Shown piece by piece: positions 20,230-23,285 of a stretch of DNA of 23,285 nt. Each line of letters opens with the position of its first letter. Position 1 is the first letter of the stretch. The position numbers were made by a program, and so were the translations under genes. The stretch is from a virus: positions 1-23,285 of IMG/VR virus record IMGVR_UViG_3300021962_000677, one strand, 5' to 3'. The notes under the pieces are model-generated. The model saw only the letters and a program-made list of their open reading frames with translations. It ran no database searches and was not told the DNA's origin.

Positions 20230-21133
20230 ATTACTATTAGCACTCACTATATTGATTAGTGGGTGTGCATCAATACCTAGATTCACAAACGATCCACAAG
20301 AATGCAATCCTGCAACTTGGGGACCAGAGTACGACCACGACTTATTAAATTATGCTCGTGCTGCTGGTAGAACATTTGAAAGAGCAATGCCTTTCATATG
20401 TGTAGAGGATCCAGAGGTTGTAAAATTACCAAGTTACATTAATCTTTTACAATTGCCAGCTGCAAAAGAAAAACCGATAGTTGCAGTCTATCAATTTTTA
20501 GATAAGACAGGTCAGAGACAACCTTCAGATAACATTGCAACATTTTCTACTGCAGTTACACAAGGTGGTTCAGAAATGGTTATTGATGCATTGAAAACTG
20601 CTGGTCAAGGTTCTTGGTTTAGAGTAGTTGAAAGAACAGGCATAGACAATCTTGTTAGAGAGAGACAAATCATTCGATCTGCAAGACAAGAATATGCAGA
20701 ATCAACAGGAGAAAATCCGCAAGGTTTACAACCCTTATTGTTCGCAGGTATGATCATAGAGGGTGGTATAATTGGTTATGATGCCAATGTGCAAACAGGT
20801 GGACGAGGCGCACGGACACTTGGTATTGGTATGGCGAGACAGTATAGACAAGATGTTGTTACTGTCAGTATGAGAGCCGTTTCGGTTCTAACAGGTGAAG
20901 TATTATTAAATGTCCAGACACGAAAGACTATATTGAGTTACGGAGGCGGTGGAGATATTTTTAGATTTATCGAAGACGGAACTCAACTTATAGAATTCGA
21001 AGATGGTGTGACAAATAATGAATCGGTGACTTTCGCAGTACGAACTGCCATTGAGGCAGCCGTGCTAGAATTAATCTACCAAGGGCACGATAGAGGCTTT
21101 TGGGTTATAGAGGGGTATAACGAAAATGAATAA
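20219..21133 (+). CDS. csgG: CsgG-like curli secretion channel lipoprotein
   Basis: A 304-aa lipoprotein (E. coli CsgG is 277 aa). Frame opens at 20177, but the ATG at 20219 gives the lipoprotein signal LLLALTILISGC with Cys16 as lipid site. Conserved blocks are clear: VAVYQFLDKTGQ, FSTAVTQGG, WFRVVERTGIDNLVRERQII, IIEGGIIGYDANVQTGG, GARTLGIG, RKTILSYGG, IFRFIEDG and DRGFWV. CsgG forms a nonameric outer-membrane channel that exports curlin. The region between Cys16 and residue 75 is longer than in E. coli and contains C29 and C61, possibly a disulfide. The constriction loop is altered (see finding). It overlaps the curlin-like gene by 8 bases. Confidence 0.95.
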   Translation: MVVRLLLALTILISGCASIPRFTNDPQECNPATWGPEYDHDLLNYARAAGRTFERAMPFICVEDPEVVKLPSYINLLQLPAAKEKPIVAVYQFLDKTGQRQPSDNIATFSTAVTQGGSEMVIDALKTAGQGSWFRVVERTGIDNLVRERQIIRSARQEYAESTGENPQGLQPLLFAGMIIEGGIIGYDANVQTGGRGARTLGIGMARQYRQDVVTVSMRAVSVLTGEVLLNVQTRKTILSYGGGGDIFRFIEDGTQLIEFEDGVTNNESVTFAVRTAIEAAVLELIYQGHDRGFWVIEGYNENE

Positions 21134-21863
21134 ACTAATTAGTTTAATTATATTATTAATGTCGACATCTTTTGTTTTCGCACAAGCCACCGATGATAAC
21201 GAAATAAAGATCACTCAAACTGGTGATACTCTTGCTTTGTACATAGACCAAATAGGTTTTGGAAACAAAGTGGGTGGTAACGATGGTTCTTCTGGAACTT
21301 TGTCTTCAATGACAATCACTGGTGCAAGTTTAAATTTTAATTTAGACTTTTTGGGTGACCAAAACATTTTGTTTGGACCTGTAGTCGCAGATAGTTCAAC
21401 TTATCTAATAGACATAACAGGAGACTCAAACGAGATCGATTGGAACATTGGTTACATCGGATCAGCAGATAGTTCAGATATTAACTTTGATATCACAGGT
21501 GATTCAAACACCTTTGATTTAGATCAAGGTTATGTCGCTAGTGCTGAGAGATTAGATGCAGACTTGATTCTAATCGGTAGTTCAAATATTTTTGACATTG
21601 ATTGGGAAGCAGATGATATAGTTTGGAACTTTGATATAACAGGTGGTTCAAACAATATTAATACGCTTCAAAATGACGGTGCAGGAAGTATCACTTTCAC
21701 ACTTGATGGAGATAGTGCTGATATAGATATCACACAGATATCTGGTACATGTAGTCCTTCAAATGCTTCATGTGCATCACCTAACGGTATCATTGTTTTA
21801 GATGTAACTTCAGATAATGCAGTCATTCAACTTACACAAAAAGATTCGACTAACGATTCTTAA
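21126..21863 (+). CDS. Secreted curlin-like repeat protein
   Basis: A 245-aa protein with GAGGGG upstream and a signal peptide ending FVFA (residue 19), mature start QATDDNEIKITQTGD. About eight imperfect repeats of 22-27 residues follow; the clearest are I/L-x-G-x-S-N steps at ITGDSN (97-102), ITGDSN (123-128), IGSSN (150-154) and ITGGSN (171-176), each followed by alternating hydrophobic residues. This is the stacked beta-solenoid pattern of curlin, but with Asp/Ser richer and Gln/Asn poorer than E. coli CsgA. Position right after csgG supports a secreted CsgA/CsgB-like fibre subunit. Two cysteines (209, 216) near the C-terminus are unusual. Confidence 0.72.
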   Translation: MNKLISLIILLMSTSFVFAQATDDNEIKITQTGDTLALYIDQIGFGNKVGGNDGSSGTLSSMTITGASLNFNLDFLGDQNILFGPVVADSSTYLIDITGDSNEIDWNIGYIGSADSSDINFDITGDSNTFDLDQGYVASAERLDADLILIGSSNIFDIDWEADDIVWNFDITGGSNNINTLQNDGAGSITFTLDGDSADIDITQISGTCSPSNASCASPNGIIVLDVTSDNAVIQLTQKDSTNDS

Positions 21864-22965
21864 TATTTTGTTGATCGGTGGGGTTGTTTATGGCAACCCC
21901 ATTGGTGACATTGTAGAATCTACTGGCATTGGAACTATCACTCGAAATGCAGAGAATGTGGGTAACAATGTCGGTCTAGATATACTTCTCAATGACGAAG
22001 CGAGAACTGGCGCAGGCCGAATGAAAATCGTCTTCTTAGATAATGAAGTACTTGACATGACAGAAAATACATACGCTTATATTGACGAAGCGTATTACGA
22101 TCCTAATCCAGACTTATCAAAAATGTCAATACGAATGGTGCAAGGAACAGCACGATTCACCTCAGGTGCAGGTTTACGAATCAACAAAGCAAATGTAGAT
22201 GTATCGACACCTACTGCTAACATTACTATCAAGGGAACCGATTTCACAACAACTATAGATGAAATAGGAAGATCACTCATCATACTTCTGCCAGATGCAA
22301 ATGGAGAATCATCAGGAATAATTGAAGTAAATAATAATGGTGGCACAATCACACTAGATCAAGCATATCAGGCAACCATGGTATCATCATTTGATACACC
22401 ACCAACTGTACCAGTTACAGTAAACAATATAACACCTTCTATGATTGACAACATGTTCATTGTCAACCCACCTTCAGAAGTGAGACAGGCAATAGAAGAT
22501 CAAGCAAGAAACGATTTAGATTCAGATCAAGGCATACTTGATGTTGACTTCTTAGAGTTCAACGAACTAGAACAAGATGCACTTGCAGATTCGGAAGAAA
22601 ATTTAGAGTTCTCAGAACTAGACATAGACATGTTAGGTGTTGATTTTCTTACAGACTTATTAGATGTAGTAGAAGAACTTACGAAGACTACAGTGACACT
22701 AGGAGACACTCAGAGTGGTGCAGGCAATGTAGGAACAGTTACCCTTGAAGGTGCATCAATAGGGTTCAACCAAGACTCTCAGTATAACATATTTGTACAA
22801 GATGGTGATTTGTACTTCTATAGAAACATCAATGGTGTTATTGAAATCATCATTACAGGAGACAGTTCAGGTTCATTATCAACAAATGTCGAGGGTTATT
22901 CAGGTATCATTAAGTTCGGTACTGGCGACCCCACAATCAATATAGTAATCAATCAATCTAACTAA
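21817..22965 (+). CDS. Secreted FecR-domain protein
   Basis: A 382-aa protein whose start overlaps the curlin-like gene by 47 bases; the ATG at 21817 gives a full signal peptide (HKKIRLTILNILLIGGVVYG, cleavage near 26). Residues 45-155 fit the FecR domain: a TGAG step (64-67), LDNEVLDM, a VQGTARF strand, and TPTANITIKGTDF (131-143). The middle (200-280) is acidic and helical, and the last 90 residues are beta-rich with Gly/Ser. Classical FecR is an inner-membrane signal protein; here the domain is secreted with no membrane anchor. It may be a fibre cap, scaffold or surface ligand. It is not part of the E. coli curli set. Confidence 0.75.
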   Translation: MQSFNLHKKIRLTILNILLIGGVVYGNPIGDIVESTGIGTITRNAENVGNNVGLDILLNDEARTGAGRMKIVFLDNEVLDMTENTYAYIDEAYYDPNPDLSKMSIRMVQGTARFTSGAGLRINKANVDVSTPTANITIKGTDFTTTIDEIGRSLIILLPDANGESSGIIEVNNNGGTITLDQAYQATMVSSFDTPPTVPVTVNNITPSMIDNMFIVNPPSEVRQAIEDQARNDLDSDQGILDVDFLEFNELEQDALADSEENLEFSELDIDMLGVDFLTDLLDVVEELTKTTVTLGDTQSGAGNVGTVTLEGASIGFNQDSQYNIFVQDGDLYFYRNINGVIEIIITGDSSGSLSTNVEGYSGIIKFGTGDPTINIVINQSN

Positions 22966-22968
22966 ATA
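22961..22968 (+). promoter_or_regulatory. Variant late promoter (ACTAAATA) within the FecR gene stop
   Basis: The same ACTAAATA variant as at 102. Predicted +1 is 22974, leaving a 13-base leader that begins at the GGAGG Shine-Dalgarno of the next gene. No hairpin follows. It would give the second curlin-like gene an extra late supply. Confidence 0.35.
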
Positions 22969-22986
22969 CCACATGGAGGTAATTTT

Positions 22987-23133
22987 ATGAATTATTTACA
23001 CAAACTCATTGATTGGCATCGAGGCAAACTATACAACTTTGAAAAAAGTTTGGGTCTTGATTCTTATCATATGATGTGGTTGGCATTCTTAGAGGGTGTC
23101 GTTTTAGTATTATTACTTCAATGGATTTTTTAA
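22987..23133 (+). CDS. Small membrane protein in the curli cassette (48 aa)
   Basis: A 48-codon ORF with GGAGG seven bases before the ATG. A polar N-terminus (NYLHKLIDWHRGKLYNFEKS) is followed by one transmembrane helix (MMWLAFLEGVVLVLLLQWIF). It lies between the FecR-domain gene and the second curlin-like gene and overlaps the latter by 13 bases. It may help curlin cross or cluster at the inner membrane, but there is no direct evidence. The family is not recognised. Confidence 0.7.
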   Translation: MNYLHKLIDWHRGKLYNFEKSLGLDSYHMMWLAFLEGVVLVLLLQWIF

Positions 23134-23285
23134 ATAAAAAATCAAACAAAGATAGTCCACTCTTATTAATAGGGTGGGCTATCCTCTTATCTTATTGTGG
23201 TCTTGTTTTTGCAGACGACAATGTAATCAACATTCAAACACCAACTGCATCTGATAATCTAGACCTTACAGTTGAACAACAGGGG
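23121..23285 (+). CDS. Second curlin-like secreted protein (5' part only)
   Basis: An ATG at 23121, inside the end of the previous gene, opens a frame that runs off the window (55 codons). An N-terminal polar stretch (DFLNKKSNKDSP) leads to a signal peptide (LLLIGWAILLSYCGLVFA) and a mature start DDNVINIQTPTASDNLDLTV followed by EQQG. The VINIQ / LTVEQQG spacing looks like the alternating hydrophobic and Gln/Asn steps of curlin repeats, and closer to classical CsgA/CsgB than the gene at 21126. It is cut off by the window end, so the assignment is tentative. Confidence 0.6.
   Translation, partial: MDFLNKKSNKDSPLLLIGWAILLSYCGLVFADDNVINIQTPTASDNLDLTVEQQG

Overview
The window is an AT-rich, almost fully coded stretch with every recognisable gene on the + strand. 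It is the replication/recombination and late-control region of a T4-like myovirus. Recognisable T4 core genes are uvsY, uvsW, gp55 (late sigma), gp47 and gp46 (Mre11/Rad50-type), gp45 (clamp), gp44 and gp62 (clamp loader) and regA. Low GC, peptide deformylase, several 2-oxoglutarate/Fe(II) oxygenase-like genes, a CobS/CobT-like AAA-VWA pair and the absence of photosynthesis genes point to a marine T4-like phage. A phage of a SAR11-like or other low-GC marine bacterium is my inference, not something the sequence proves.

Layout. 1-1178: the tail of an upstream gene (possibly the major capsid gene), a terminator, two small unknown genes and a gp19-like tail-tube-fold protein. 1207-4238: uvsY, a 2OG oxygenase, uvsW and an Sm-like protein. 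4312-4750: three tiny overlapping membrane proteins not described in T4. 4882-8215: gp55-gp47-gp46, each pair overlapping by 4 bases. 8224-11234: a possible PD-(D/E)XK-fold protein, peptide deformylase, a 2OG oxygenase and a cupin-like protein. 11264-15793: an early-type operon group with a CobT-like VWA/HExxH protein, a Cys-rich protein, a CobS-like AAA ATPase and a DUF3310-type protein. 15793-18610: gp45, gp44, an inserted unknown gene, gp62 and regA. 18640-19760: four small membrane proteins, two of them tandem YvrJ/holin-like. 19741 to the end: a curli-type secretion cassette with CsgF, the CsgG lipoprotein pore, a curlin-like repeat protein, a secreted FecR-domain protein, a small membrane protein and the start of a second curlin-like protein.

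Regulation is unusually readable. T4-type late promoters (consensus nATAAATA) occur at 378, 1160, 4251, 4827, 8211 and 19165, with ACTAAATA variants at 102 and 22961. At four of them (102, 378, 4251, 4827) an inverted repeat begins within about two bases of the predicted +1, so the late RNAs would start with a 5' stem-loop. At 8211 and 19165 the predicted +1 falls on or within 2 nt of a start codon instead. Three near-identical sigma70-type promoters (11264, 11560, 14198) share the exact layout TTGACA-N18-TAnnnT-N6-ATG. One places +1 on the start codon of the CobT-like gene. The other two place it on the ATG of a 10- or 12-codon leader ORF whose stop overlaps the next gene's start as ATGA. A similar -10-to-ATG spacing precedes uvsY and gp55.

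How it fits together: the early/middle promoters would supply the AAA-VWA pair, the clamp and its loader. gp55 with the clamp (gp45) would then switch on the nATAAATA promoters, which drive the capsid-side genes, the oxygenase/deformylase block and the holin-like plus curli cassette. The late timing of an outer-membrane CsgG-CsgF pore, curlin-like repeats and a FecR-domain protein is the most striking biology here. It suggests a fibre or pore made by the infected cell, or assembled around lysis.
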